From positions 1 to 61,147 of the forward strand of contig WQXU01000015.1 of NCBI GenBank assembly GCA_009781635.1: a stretch of 61,147 nucleotides of DNA, written 5' to 3'. The stretch comes from Treponema sp. (lineage in GTDB: Bacteria; Spirochaetota; Spirochaetia; Treponematales; Breznakiellaceae). The position numbers and the translations under genes were made by a program. The notes under the pieces are model-generated. The model saw nothing but the letters and a program-made list of their open reading frames with translations. It was not told where the DNA came from and searched no databases. Shown here in pieces: positions 44,947 to 54,239 of this stretch (positions within the stretch are counted from its first letter, which is position 1; every line of letters starts with the position of its first letter).

Positions 44947-47900
44947 TTAAAGAGCAGGCTCAAGCCGGTTTGCGGCTGAACTGTTTTCCGCTGCAAGCTT
45001 TTTGCTGCGCCATGAATTCAGCACCGAATACATAATTGGCGTAACAAAAATAGTCATAAACGTACTTACAAAAAGGCCGCCGACAAATGTTTTTCCGATT
45101 GGCTGAATCGTATCTGCGCCTGCTCCGGGGAAAAATGCAATCGGCGCCATGCCAAGTATTGTAGTAAGACTTGTCATCAAAATGGGACGAAGCCTCCTTC
45201 TGCCTGCTTCAATTACAGCTTCGCGGACATCCATGCCCCGTGAACAAAGGGTGTTTGTGTAGTCAACAAGCACAATTCCGTTATTTATAACAACGCCTAC
45301 GCATGCAATAATTCCAACAATGGAAAACATTGACATGGCCTGCCCTGTAAATTTATATACCCATATTACGCCAATAAACAAAAGCGGTATGGAGAAAATA
45401 ATTATTAGAGGATCAACAAACGATTCAAATTGGCTTGCCATGATTCCGAATATAAGGAAAATCGCAGTTAAGACTATAAGCACATAAAGGGATGCAAAGG
45501 ACTGAATTTCCGAAGCCTCGCCAAGATAACGGATTGTTACGCCTTCGCGTTCAACAAGGCGCGATTTTATTGTTTCTTCAAGGCGGCGCTGCATGTCCGT
45601 TACGGCGATTCCAGGTTCAAGCCCCCCTGTTACGCGAAGAACCCTCTCCTGCCTTTCGCGCCGTATGGAAGAAGGCGCCCTTCCCTCAGATATATTTGCG
45701 ACATTTGACAGGGAAACCCGCGTTCCGTTGCGGCTTATAACGGAGATCGCATCAAGATTCGGCAGCCCCTGCCGGTCTTCTTCCTTAAGACGAACCTGAA
45801 TATTTACAAGCCTGTTTCCCTGGCTCATAGTGGTTGCCATATCCCCGTCCATCGCCGCGCGTATTTCAGATGCAATTGCCGGAAGCGACAAACCAAAACT
45901 TGAAGCCCTGTCGCGGTCAATTTCAATTTGAAGCTGCGGAGCGCCTTCATCAAGATTGATAACAGGGTATTCAATCTCCGGAAGGTAATTTAACATAATG
46001 TGCTGTATTTCCTCGGCAGTTGCCATAAGTGATTCATAATTTTTTGAGCTTACAGCGACAACAATCGGAGATGCGCTGCCCATTCCGCGTCCTGCCCTGA
46101 AACTTATTCTTGTGCCGGGAATGGAATTAAGATGGGGAGTAAGTTTTCTTATGATGGTATCAGGGGTATCTGTCTGCTGGGCGGGAGGCGGCAGTGTTAT
46201 CTGTATCGACCCCTGATTATTTCCGCTGCGGTGCGCAGTCAATACAAGATTGTTGTAGCCCTGCACTTCGCGTTTTACAATCTCTTCGATATCAAATAGA
46301 ACTTTTTCTGTAACATCAATTGCGGTTCCGCGCGGCATGGCAACGTTAAGAGTAATATTGTCATCGGTGCGCATGCGCACATTCATGTTCATGCCGATGC
46401 TGCCAAATTGCATAAGCGAAAAAGCAAGCAAAAGCACAACAAGGCCGATAATTAAAAGCCTGTGTGAAAGGCAGTAATCAAGCGCATTTTTGTAGCCGTT
46501 TTCCAGAAAACGCAGGAATGATTCTATTTTATCGTCTATAAAACGTATAAATGCATTCTTTATGGGTTTTTGCTTTCTTGTATTGAGTTTTAAAATTGAT
46601 CCTGAAAGGCTGGGAACAAGAGTAACGGCGACAATAAGGGAAACGCTAAGTGAAATAACTACGGTAAAAATAAGATCGCTGAATAAAATGCCGTTTTCTT
46701 TTAGATCATTCCTGTATATGATGATGGGAATAAATACGCAAAGCGTGGTTACAGTGGATGTTATAATTGCGCGTAACATCTCTCTGCTTCCTAAAATGGC
46801 GGCAACATTGCTTTTTGCGCCGCGTTCGCGGTAATTGTGAACATTTTCAAGAATTACTATGGATGCATCAAGCGTCATGCACATTCCCATAATAAGGCCT
46901 GTTAAAGTCATAAGATTTAATGTAAATCCGAAAATCGTCATGGCCATTAATGTCAGCATAATGGAGATTGGAATTGAAAATCCGATAATCAGCGTTGCTT
47001 TTGCATTGCGAAGGAAAAGCATAAGAATAATCATTGCAAGGCATGCGCCCTGAATTGCATTTGTATAAACCTGATTAAGCGTGGCGCGTATCATCGTTGT
47101 GTTATCTGAAAGAACCTGCAATGTTATCCCCTGGGGAAGAGTTGCGTTAATGTCTTCAAGGGCTGCCTGAACCCTGTCCGATACGTTTATCTGATTGCTG
47201 CCGCTTTCGCATGTTATCTGAATATAAACGCCGCTCTGTCCGTTTACATGAACCCTGGAAGCGTTGTCGTTATAACCCATGGATACATCGGCAATATCTT
47301 CTATGCGGATAACCTGAAACCGCCCTGAGCCTGTGTTTACAGTTCTTACCACAAGGCGCCTTATCTGCTCTATGCTTACAAGTTCTTCCTGAGTCATAAT
47401 TTGATATTCTCTTGTTCCGCGCCTTAAATTGCCGCCGGATGAAAGCACATTCTGTCCTCTTAATGCGTTTGAAATATCGCTTAAGGTAAGATTAAAAGCG
47501 GCAAGACGGTTAAGAGAGACTTCTACTTTTACAATCTGCGTAGTGCCGCCTGTGACCTCCGCCGCCGCAACGCCTTCTATGCGTTCAATACTGGGCTGGA
47601 TTTCATCTTCGGCAAAGAGGCGCAATTGATCCGGCGGATAATTTCCCCTAACAACAAGGCGCATTATCGGCATGGCATTCATGTCAAAACGCCTTACTAC
47701 AGGAGTTGATACGCCGTCAGGAAGCGAGTTAACAAGCCTGTTTACAAGAATTTGAGCGTCATTTACGGCCTTGTCCATATTGGTTCCGTAAGCGAACTCA
47801 AGCGTGATGGAGCTGGATTCAAACTGGGAATTACTTGTCATGTTTACAAGGCCGCGGGAGGATGAAAGCGCGCGCTCAAGGCGTTCTGTGACATTGCGCT

Positions 47901-48078
47901 CAACGTCGGCAGGGCCAGCTCCGGGAAAGCGCGTCCACACGGAAAAAACAGGCCTGTCAACAGAGGGGTAAAGATCCATGGCAAGATTGACAAGAAGGGT
48001 TGCGGAAATTCCGATAACAAGAATGAATAACATTATAATTGTTACAGGACGTCTTACAGAATATTCTGTTATATTCAT
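44947..48078 (-). CDS. RND multidrug-efflux transporter (AcrB/MdtB type)
   Basis: This 1043-aa protein has the RND layout: helix 1 with RPVTIIMLFILVIGISAT, periplasmic porter domains, a membrane block including GLIMGMCMTLDASIVILENVH (the DD/relay region), a second set of helices and the C-terminal GRRRLRPILMTSLTTILGMAPI. It exports hydrophobic compounds through an adaptor and an outer-membrane channel using the proton gradient. It follows the adaptor and TolC genes in the same operon. Length is normal. Confidence 0.95.
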   Translation of the reverse strand: MNITEYSVRRPVTIIMLFILVIGISATLLVNLAMDLYPSVDRPVFSVWTRFPGAGPADVERNVTERLERALSSSRGLVNMTSNSQFESSSITLEFAYGTNMDKAVNDAQILVNRLVNSLPDGVSTPVVRRFDMNAMPIMRLVVRGNYPPDQLRLFAEDEIQPSIERIEGVAAAEVTGGTTQIVKVEVSLNRLAAFNLTLSDISNALRGQNVLSSGGNLRRGTREYQIMTQEELVSIEQIRRLVVRTVNTGSGRFQVIRIEDIADVSMGYNDNASRVHVNGQSGVYIQITCESGSNQINVSDRVQAALEDINATLPQGITLQVLSDNTTMIRATLNQVYTNAIQGACLAMIILMLFLRNAKATLIIGFSIPISIMLTLMAMTIFGFTLNLMTLTGLIMGMCMTLDASIVILENVHNYRERGAKSNVAAILGSREMLRAIITSTVTTLCVFIPIIIYRNDLKENGILFSDLIFTVVISLSVSLIVAVTLVPSLSGSILKLNTRKQKPIKNAFIRFIDDKIESFLRFLENGYKNALDYCLSHRLLIIGLVVLLLAFSLMQFGSIGMNMNVRMRTDDNITLNVAMPRGTAIDVTEKVLFDIEEIVKREVQGYNNLVLTAHRSGNNQGSIQITLPPPAQQTDTPDTIIRKLTPHLNSIPGTRISFRAGRGMGSASPIVVAVSSKNYESLMATAEEIQHIMLNYLPEIEYPVINLDEGAPQLQIEIDRDRASSFGLSLPAIASEIRAAMDGDMATTMSQGNRLVNIQVRLKEEDRQGLPNLDAISVISRNGTRVSLSNVANISEGRAPSSIRRERQERVLRVTGGLEPGIAVTDMQRRLEETIKSRLVEREGVTIRYLGEASEIQSFASLYVLIVLTAIFLIFGIMASQFESFVDPLIIIFSIPLLFIGVIWVYKFTGQAMSMFSIVGIIACVGVVINNGIVLVDYTNTLCSRGMDVREAVIEAGRRRLRPILMTSLTTILGMAPIAFFPGAGADTIQPIGKTFVGGLFVSTFMTIFVTPIMYSVLNSWRSKKLAAENSSAANRLEPAL

Positions 48079-48111
48079 TGTTTTTTAACCCTCTCTTGCT
48101 AAAATTTGTCC

Positions 48112-49026
48112 TTATTCGGCTATACGGACAGGATCTCCGTCAGAAAGAAAATTCTGCCCTGCGCTTACAACATTTTCACCAAGGCTTAAACCGCTTAACA
48201 CTTCTATATAATCCTCGTTGTCAATCCCCAGCGTAATTTCCCGTCTTCGCGCAATATTTTTGTCGTCAGCGACAAAAACAATCCATGAACCGTAGGTGCT
48301 TATTACAGAGGATCTTTGAATTACAGGAATATCTGTCTTTCTGTTTGTAACAAGGCTTATTGTAGCGAACATTCCAGCTTTTATTCTTGAATCCGGATTT
48401 AAAAATCTTAGCCTTATTCTTAAAGTGCGCGTGATTGGATCGATAACAGGATTAACTTCAAATACTTCCGCGTTAAAAGTTTCGCCGGGGATTGCATCAA
48501 AGTGAAGGACAGCTCTCATTCCGGTTCTTACAGACGCTGTAAAACGCTCAGGCACAAATGTTTCAACTAACAGCGATGAAAGATCGCCGATAATAAAAAT
48601 TGGCGATTGCACCGTGACAGTATCGCCGATGCTCAAAGGCGCGCTTAACACGGTTCCGGAAACTGTGCTTATTACAGGGCTGCGCGAGTAGACTTCTCCG
48701 GGCCTTGAAGGATCAATCATTGCAACCACATCTCCCCTGTTAACCCTGTCTCCGATGCCAAAGCGCGCTTCTATTATTCTTCCTCCCACAGTAGGGAAGA
48801 TGGTAACCTGGTTACGCGCAAGTATCTCGCCGTTTATTATCACGCTCCTTTCTATTGTGCCTGTAGAAACTGGCGTTACCCGGACAGTGGTTGCGCTTTG
48901 GCGCTGTCTCTGCTCCGGCGCCAGATTTTCATTTTTTTTCGGCGCAAATATATCAAGCAGGATGAGAACTGCAAAAAGGACAATCAGGGAAACAATCGCA
49001 ATAGTGATTATTTTTGCTTTATTCAC
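48112..49026 (-). CDS. RND efflux periplasmic adaptor (membrane-fusion protein)
   Basis: This 304-aa protein has an N-terminal membrane helix (ITIAIVSLIVLFAVLILL), then a barrel-sandwich/lipoyl domain (GGRIIEARFGIGDRVNRGDVV), a beta-barrel domain and a short end. The alpha-helical hairpin is very short, which is unusual for tripartite pumps and may reflect the periplasm geometry of spirochetes. It overlaps the TolC gene by 8 nt and precedes the RND gene. Confidence 0.9.
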   Translation of the reverse strand: MNKAKIITIAIVSLIVLFAVLILLDIFAPKKNENLAPEQRQRQSATTVRVTPVSTGTIERSVIINGEILARNQVTIFPTVGGRIIEARFGIGDRVNRGDVVAMIDPSRPGEVYSRSPVISTVSGTVLSAPLSIGDTVTVQSPIFIIGDLSSLLVETFVPERFTASVRTGMRAVLHFDAIPGETFNAEVFEVNPVIDPITRTLRIRLRFLNPDSRIKAGMFATISLVTNRKTDIPVIQRSSVISTYGSWIVFVADDKNIARRREITLGIDNEDYIEVLSGLSLGENVVSAGQNFLSDGDPVRIAE

Positions 49027-50329
49027 TTGGCACTCCGTAAATTTCCATTAAATTTTTCCAGTCTATATTAAGCGCTGCCGACAGATCCAGAATCATGTTA
49101 AAATATGACAGTTCTGTTTGCAGTAAACGCTGCCTTGCGCTTGCCATGCTGTTGCGCGTATCCTGAAGCGTAAGAGCTTCGACAGTTCCGTTTAAAAATC
49201 CCTGTTCCGTCAGCTGATAACCCCTTCTTGCGGCATCCAGGCTAAGCCTTGCAATTAAAATGCTGTCCCACGAGCTGCGCAGTAATGCAGCTAACGAACG
49301 GATATGCGTTCTTGCGCTGTTTTCAGTCATTTCCAAATCCAGCTTTGCTTTTTCAAGTGAGTTTGCGGCCCTTGAAATTGCCTGCTCCCTTGCAGTGCCG
49401 GGAACCCAGGGGTCAAGCGGAATGCTAAGACGCGCTGTTGCGCCCAGCGTATCTGAAAAAGGATTGGATACAGAACCGTTCCAGTCCAAAGATAAATTTA
49501 ATGAAGGGGCGCGGCTTTGCATGACAGTTTGCATTTGAGACAGGGCAAGCCTTTCAATTTCCTGATTGCTCCTTGTAATATCAGGGCGCAGATGAAGATA
49601 TTCATTTATAAGCGCTTCTGCGTCAGCCTCGATTTTAATTATATGAACATCGCCAATCAGGACTGCGCTTTCATCCGGCGCCAATCCAAGCATGGCAAAA
49701 AATTCCGCCATGTTATTTTCATGGGAAATCCTTGCATCATTTAAATTATAACGCGCATTTTCAAGCGCCAGCCTGCTTTGCGTAAGAGAGAGCTCCCCTG
49801 TAAGCCCGTTTCTGAATGATATTTCGCTTCTTGTAAATTGTCTTTGCGCAAGATTAAATACCTCATCCAAAAGAAGAAGATTGTTCTTTTCCGCTACAAG
49901 AGCAAAAAATCTTTTTGTAATCTGAATTGCAAGCGCTCTGCATGCGTCTTCATATCTTAGGATATTGCTCTGATGAGCCAACTGGATATTTTTAATTGCG
50001 TAAGGTACTCCGGCGTTAAGCGAGAAGCTGATGCCCAAACCTATGCCGTAATTTGGGATGGAATTGCTAAAGGGGGTTCCGGTTAAAAGAGTAGTTCTGT
50101 AAGCGGCGCTTGCGTTTGCATTTACAGAAGGAAAGATTTCCGACCAGAGATTTCCCTCTGAATAACCGCTTGCGTCAAGATCGATCCTGTGTTTTTGCAG
50201 ATTTAAATTATAATCAAGGGCAAGTTTAACGGCATCATCCAGTCCAAGCTCCATAGCCGAAGCGCCGAAACCGGACAAGGCAAGGAGAAGGCAGAGAAAC
50301 AAGAGCCATGTTATTGGTTTCAGACGCAA
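49019..50329 (-). CDS. TolC-family outer-membrane efflux protein
   Basis: This 436-aa protein has a signal peptide (LLFLCLLLALSGFGASA) and two halves of the OEP fold: ELGLDDAVKLALDYNLNLQK, then repeated helical hairpins with AERQF-like and RSEIS-type heptads, and a second half with INEYLHLRPDITRSNQEI. It starts at a TTG (50329) with a very strong GAGGAGG upstream. It forms the exit duct for the RND pump encoded downstream. Confidence 0.92.
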   Translation of the reverse strand: MRLKPITWLLFLCLLLALSGFGASAMELGLDDAVKLALDYNLNLQKHRIDLDASGYSEGNLWSEIFPSVNANASAAYRTTLLTGTPFSNSIPNYGIGLGISFSLNAGVPYAIKNIQLAHQSNILRYEDACRALAIQITKRFFALVAEKNNLLLLDEVFNLAQRQFTRSEISFRNGLTGELSLTQSRLALENARYNLNDARISHENNMAEFFAMLGLAPDESAVLIGDVHIIKIEADAEALINEYLHLRPDITRSNQEIERLALSQMQTVMQSRAPSLNLSLDWNGSVSNPFSDTLGATARLSIPLDPWVPGTAREQAISRAANSLEKAKLDLEMTENSARTHIRSLAALLRSSWDSILIARLSLDAARRGYQLTEQGFLNGTVEALTLQDTRNSMASARQRLLQTELSYFNMILDLSAALNIDWKNLMEIYGVPSE

Positions 50330-50400
50330 AAACCTCCTCTTTCCTTCAATAATAGTATATTATTAAAATTATTAATAGATGAGCAGGTTACTGGAGCTTT

Positions 50401-51186
50401 TTAGGTTTCCGGCAGGTATTTCCAGTAACGTTTGGGCATGAATTGTTTTTGCAAACCGGGATTATTGCGATCCTCGTTGTTGATTGTCTTATGGTAGTGC
50501 TTCCATAGATTTTCCCATTCGTCGCTGGAGTTTACAGCGTATTCTTCTGAAGCTAAAAAAACTGTTTTTGCTTTTTCCCCGCATTTGCGGCGCAGACACA
50601 GACTGCGTTTTTCATCGATAATTGACCAGGGTGTTTCACCGAAACGCGATGTAAAATATCCGCTTAGGCTGGGAAGTATCAAATGATCAGGTGCGCATCT
50701 TGCTATGAACTCTCCGTTTTCATTCGGCAAAAACCTTAAAAGCCCCATCATTCTGTGAACTTCACGATGCACCTTCGCAGCCGCATCCAGCACTATGCGC
50801 GTATCTGCGTCTGTGCGATCATTTATTATATTTTGCGCAGAGCCTTCTTTGCTGATTATTTTTTTTCCAAAAGCGGCAGCTTCCGTATATACAGGCAGCT
50901 CGCTTAACCAGGCATGAAGAACAATGTCAAAGGCGCTGGAAGATATTTCAAACAGAACACGCGCAGAACCGCAAAGAAGCGATGGATCAAACCCCCATGA
51001 AAAATAGGCGGATAAAAGTTCGATGTCCGCTTTTTCAATTTCGTATGAATGTAAGGCGGATGAAAATAAATCTTCACCGGAATGGGAGCGCGGAACATCG
51101 AACAGGGTGCTTTGCCTGACTTCGTTTGCGCAAAAGACAGATTTGCCGTCTAGCATGGCAAAAAATTTATAAAGGCTTACTCTCAT
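50401..51186 (-). CDS. TIGR03915-type DNA-metabolism protein (DUF4130)
   Basis: This 261-aa protein matches the TIGR03915/DUF4130 family: AFDIVLHAWLSELPVYTEA in the middle, VHREVHRMMGLLRFLPNENG, then APDHLILPSLSGYFTSRFGETPW, and near the end WKHYHKTINNEDRNNPGLQK and PKRYWKYLPE. The family occurs together with a radical SAM protein of the TIGR03916 type and is thought to act in DNA repair or modification; its biochemical role is not established. The ATG at 51186 lies 1 nt after the radical SAM gene stop. Its partner carries an in-frame stop (see next feature), which puts this gene's function in doubt too. Confidence 0.88.
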   Translation of the reverse strand: MRVSLYKFFAMLDGKSVFCANEVRQSTLFDVPRSHSGEDLFSSALHSYEIEKADIELLSAYFSWGFDPSLLCGSARVLFEISSSAFDIVLHAWLSELPVYTEAAAFGKKIISKEGSAQNIINDRTDADTRIVLDAAAKVHREVHRMMGLLRFLPNENGEFIARCAPDHLILPSLSGYFTSRFGETPWSIIDEKRSLCLRRKCGEKAKTVFLASEEYAVNSSDEWENLWKHYHKTINNEDRNNPGLQKQFMPKRYWKYLPET

Positions 51187-51187
51187 G

Positions 51188-52465
51188 CTAAAACTCAAAA
51201 AGAGGCAATTGTAATCCCGCTCCGTCAATGCCGGAGAGCAGGCGGCGGATACGCTCAGGATTATCCGGTCTTTCTATGAACTTGCCCGCGGCCGTTAAAA
51301 AATAGCGTGCGCGTTTTAATGTAGCTCCTATGCGGTGCAGATTTTCTATTGTTAATTTACGCGATCTGCGGTTTTCTATTATACGCCGCGCTGTTTTGGC
51401 GCCAATACCAGGGATGCGAAGCAGTGTTTCATAATCTGCGCGGTTAACCTCTATAGGGAAGAAATCAAGGTTGTTAAGAGCCCATGATGTTTTGGGATCA
51501 AGATGCGTATCAAGAAACGGATGCTCCTCGCTTAATATTTCACCTGCGTTAAAATGATAAAACCGAAGTAGCCAGTCAGCCTGGTATAAGCGGTGTTCCC
51601 TTACTAAAGGCGGGCTAGATATCTGCGGCAATCTTGGATCGGAAAGGCTTCTTTCCCCGGGATGAATAAAGGCCGAATAATAAACCCGCTTTAATGAGAA
51701 CTTGTTGTAAAGCGAACTAGTCAAATTAATTATCTGCCTGTCATCCTCGTGCGTAGCGCCGACAATCAATTGGGTGCTCTGTCCAGCAGGGGCGAAGATA
51801 AATTTCTTTGATTTTCCCTTTGAATGGAACCTGTTTGTTTTTTGGATTTCTTCTGTTTCGCACCTTAGATTGGAAAAATCATTCATGGCGCCTATAATCG
51901 CCTTTTTTGATTTTTCCGGCGCAAGGCTTACAAGGCTTTTTTCAGTCGGAAGCTCGATATTCACACTTAGCCTGTCCGCCCACTTTCCGGCTTCGCGGAT
52001 TGCCTTTTCGCCCGTACCCGGAATCAATTTTAAATGAATATAACCGCCAAAGCCCATTTCCGTACGAAGCGTTTTTGCAGTCTCCGTCAGTTTTTCCATT
52101 ACAATATCAGGGTCTGCAAAAATCCCGGATGACAGGAAAAGCCCTTCTATATAGTTGCGCTTGTAAAACTCGCAGGTAAGCTCTGCTAGTTCCTTGACAG
52201 TAAAGCTTGCCCTTTTAATGTCAGCCGAAGCGCGGTTTACGCAGTAAGCGCAGTCTTATTTACAAACATTGGAATACAAGACCTTTAAAAGACTTACACA
52301 GCGGCCGTCCTGCGTCCAGCTATGGCAGACTCCCAGGGGCAGGGTAGAGCCAATCTTGTTTCCGCCTGAGTTTTTAAAACCGCAGCTTCCGGAGGTTGCG
52401 CAGGATGCATCGTATTTTGCAGCTCCCGACAGAATCGATATTTTATCGTGCAGTTCCTGTCCCAT
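51188..52465 (-). pseudogene. TIGR03916-type radical SAM/HhH DNA-metabolism gene with in-frame TAA
   Basis: The frame reads as one 425-codon gene interrupted once, by TAA at 52256-52258. The codons around it read Cys-Lys-stop-Asp-Cys-Ala-Tyr-Cys, so the stop falls inside the CX3CX2C iron-sulfur motif; family members usually have Tyr (TAT or TAC) in that place, one base from TAA. Everything else is preserved: GVCHSWTQDGRCVSLLK before it, VNRASADIKRASF after it, LSSGIF, and a C-terminal helix-hairpin-helix (LLRIPGIGAKTARRI). The frame is open back to 52504, but the ATG at 52465 fits the family start. A lone substitution points to very recent inactivation, a consensus error, or translational readthrough. 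Confidence 0.85.
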
Positions 52466-52471
52466 ATAATA

Positions 52472-52500
52472 ACTATACAGGCGTTTAGATGTATTGTCAA
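52472..52500 (-). promoter_or_regulatory. Leaderless-type promoter of the radical SAM gene
   Basis: On the minus strand a perfect TTGACA (52495-52500) and TATAGT (52472-52477) are exactly 17 nt apart. The -10 box ends 6 nt before the ATG at 52465, so the transcript should begin at the start codon. No Shine-Dalgarno sequence is present. Confidence 0.7.
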
Positions 52501-52549
52501 GCAACTGCAGGGAAAAATGAAAAAAAACGCTACCTACGTAATTTAGCTG

Positions 52550-52579
52550 GTGACAATCTTTTAATAGTTACTATATAAT
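52550..52579 (+). promoter_or_regulatory. Promoter of the outer-membrane/lipoprotein operon
   Basis: GTGACA (52550-52555) and a perfect TATAAT (52574-52579) are 18 nt apart. The ATG at 52592 lies 12 nt after the -10 box, so the leader is only about 6 nt and holds no Shine-Dalgarno sequence. Confidence 0.6.
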
Positions 52580-52591
52580 ACTCATACTATT

Positions 52592-53026
52592 ATGAAAAAG
52601 TTATATTTATTATTTATCCTGCTAATTCTTCCTGTCTTCCTGCATGCCCAAAATGCTGCGGAACTGGAAGCCGTATTGGGAGTTCCCAGGGTATCATGTT
52701 CTCAGGCAGCCCGGTTTATACTTGCATCCATTAATGACAATGCCGGGGGAGATGCTTTTGAACAGGCGGTTTCAAGGGGCTGGCTTAAAAATGCCTCAGC
52801 CGGAGACGCAATCACATTGGGGCAGCTTTCATTCCTTATAATGAAGGCCTTTGACTTAAAAGGCGGCATGATGTACACGATCCTTCCGGGTCCGCGTTAT
52901 GCGTACAAAAGCCTTGTAAGCCGCAACTTCATCCAGGGCGCGGCAGACCCCGCCATGAATGTAAACGGGGAGCGCTTCCTTTTAATTCTTGGAAGGGTCT
53001 TGAGTTCTGAAGGAGGCGAGTCATGA
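52592..53026 (+). CDS. Small secreted protein of unknown function
   Basis: This 144-aa protein has a clear signal peptide (MKKLYLLFILLILPVFLHAQ) and a mature part of about 124 residues. The mature part is helical, with GVPRVSCSQAARFIL, TLGQLSFLIMKAFDLKGG and NVNGERFLLILGRVL. The arrangement resembles periplasmic helper proteins placed before outer-membrane proteins in treponemes, but I do not recognise a named family. It overlaps the next gene by 4 nt and is the first gene of the operon. Confidence 0.75.
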   Translation: MKKLYLLFILLILPVFLHAQNAAELEAVLGVPRVSCSQAARFILASINDNAGGDAFEQAVSRGWLKNASAGDAITLGQLSFLIMKAFDLKGGMMYTILPGPRYAYKSLVSRNFIQGAADPAMNVNGERFLLILGRVLSSEGGES

Positions 53027-54222
53027 AAAAAATACTGATTCTTGCCTTCCTTCTGCTGTTTGCATCAAGTCTTGCCTTTTCCGTCGATTTTGGATTTCTC
53101 CTTGATCAGAATATCGAGATGGATGAGGACCTGCTTAAGTATACTCCGGGTCTTACTCCCTGGTTTTCGTGGAATGACGGACAGGGTACTTCTGTCTACC
53201 TTTCCGCTCTTTTTTCACTTAAGTATCTTCACTTCAGCGGCGAGAGATCTTCATCAAGCGGCTGGGCAAGACCCCTTATCGTACCGGAACTTGCAAGGTG
53301 CTCTGTCGGCTACAGATTTAGCCCTGCAGTGATGATCGAAGCCGGCAGGATTGGATATGCGGATATTTTAGGTTTAACAGCAACAGGGCTTTTTGACGGG
53401 CTTCGCCTGGAGATTGGCCTTCCCCAGGGCAGTTTGAATGTGGGAGCGTTTTACACAGGTCTTTTGTTCAAGGAAACTGCAAAAGTTCAAATGACAGCCG
53501 AAGATGCCGCCAATGTCGCAAAACTGTTTGATTATGATCAATTTGAAAATTATTTTACTCCTAAAAGAGCTTTGGCATTTGCCCGCTGGAACATGCCTGT
53601 AGGAGACAGCAACAGTCTTTCTGCAGAGCTGCTTACCCAGTTTGATCTTACAGAAAACACCCAAAAATTGAATTCCCAGTACGGCGCGCTTAAGTTCGAC
53701 ATGTATCCAATGAGCATGTTAAGACTTACAGCAGGCGGCGTTTTTGAAGCAATGCAATATACAAGCGGGGATCCAATGTTTGCCTTTGGAGCTCTGGCGC
53801 AGGTAAAAACAGAATTGCCCACTGCCGTAAGCGACTGGCTTGGTTTTACTGTGAAACTTGGATCAGGAGCTATGAATGACACAATTACAACATTCACTCC
53901 TGTAAGCTCAAACCCTCAGGGCTCTGTTTTCACAGGTACTCTCGGAGGGCTTGCTATAATCGGCCTTGATTACAGCGCAATGTTATTGCATACATTGTAT
54001 GCAGAATGCGCGCTGAATTATTTTTTAAGGACTTATGATGATCCGGAATCCAGCGGAAATCTTTACGGTGCAGAATTTTGGGCAACCTTTGTTTGGCAGC
54101 CCCTTGAAGATATCCGCGCTACATTGGGAGCGGGCGCTTTCTTTCCCGGTATGGGTAATATTGATGCCTACGGCTCTGATGTGCTCTGGAAAATAACAGC
54201 CGGCATATCATTATCGTTTTAG
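53023..54222 (+). CDS. Predicted outer-membrane beta-barrel protein
   Basis: This 399-aa protein starts with a signal peptide (KKILILAFLLLFASSLAFS) and continues as alternating hydrophobic and polar strands rich in Tyr, Phe and Gly, ending in ITAGISLSF. The terminal Phe and the strand pattern indicate a barrel of perhaps 16-18 strands. No homologous family is recognised. It overlaps the preceding gene by 4 nt; the FecR-domain gene follows after 17 nt. Confidence 0.75.
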   Translation: MKKILILAFLLLFASSLAFSVDFGFLLDQNIEMDEDLLKYTPGLTPWFSWNDGQGTSVYLSALFSLKYLHFSGERSSSSGWARPLIVPELARCSVGYRFSPAVMIEAGRIGYADILGLTATGLFDGLRLEIGLPQGSLNVGAFYTGLLFKETAKVQMTAEDAANVAKLFDYDQFENYFTPKRALAFARWNMPVGDSNSLSAELLTQFDLTENTQKLNSQYGALKFDMYPMSMLRLTAGGVFEAMQYTSGDPMFAFGALAQVKTELPTAVSDWLGFTVKLGSGAMNDTITTFTPVSSNPQGSVFTGTLGGLAIIGLDYSAMLLHTLYAECALNYFLRTYDDPESSGNLYGAEFWATFVWQPLEDIRATLGAGAFFPGMGNIDAYGSDVLWKITAGISLSF

Positions 54223-54239
54223 GGAGGAAAAAGGAATAT

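Noticed and set aside
52256-52258. Recoding of the in-frame stop as selenocysteine or pyrrolysine.
   Set aside because: The codon is TAA; selenocysteine uses TGA and pyrrolysine TAG. Ordinary readthrough or mutation remains.
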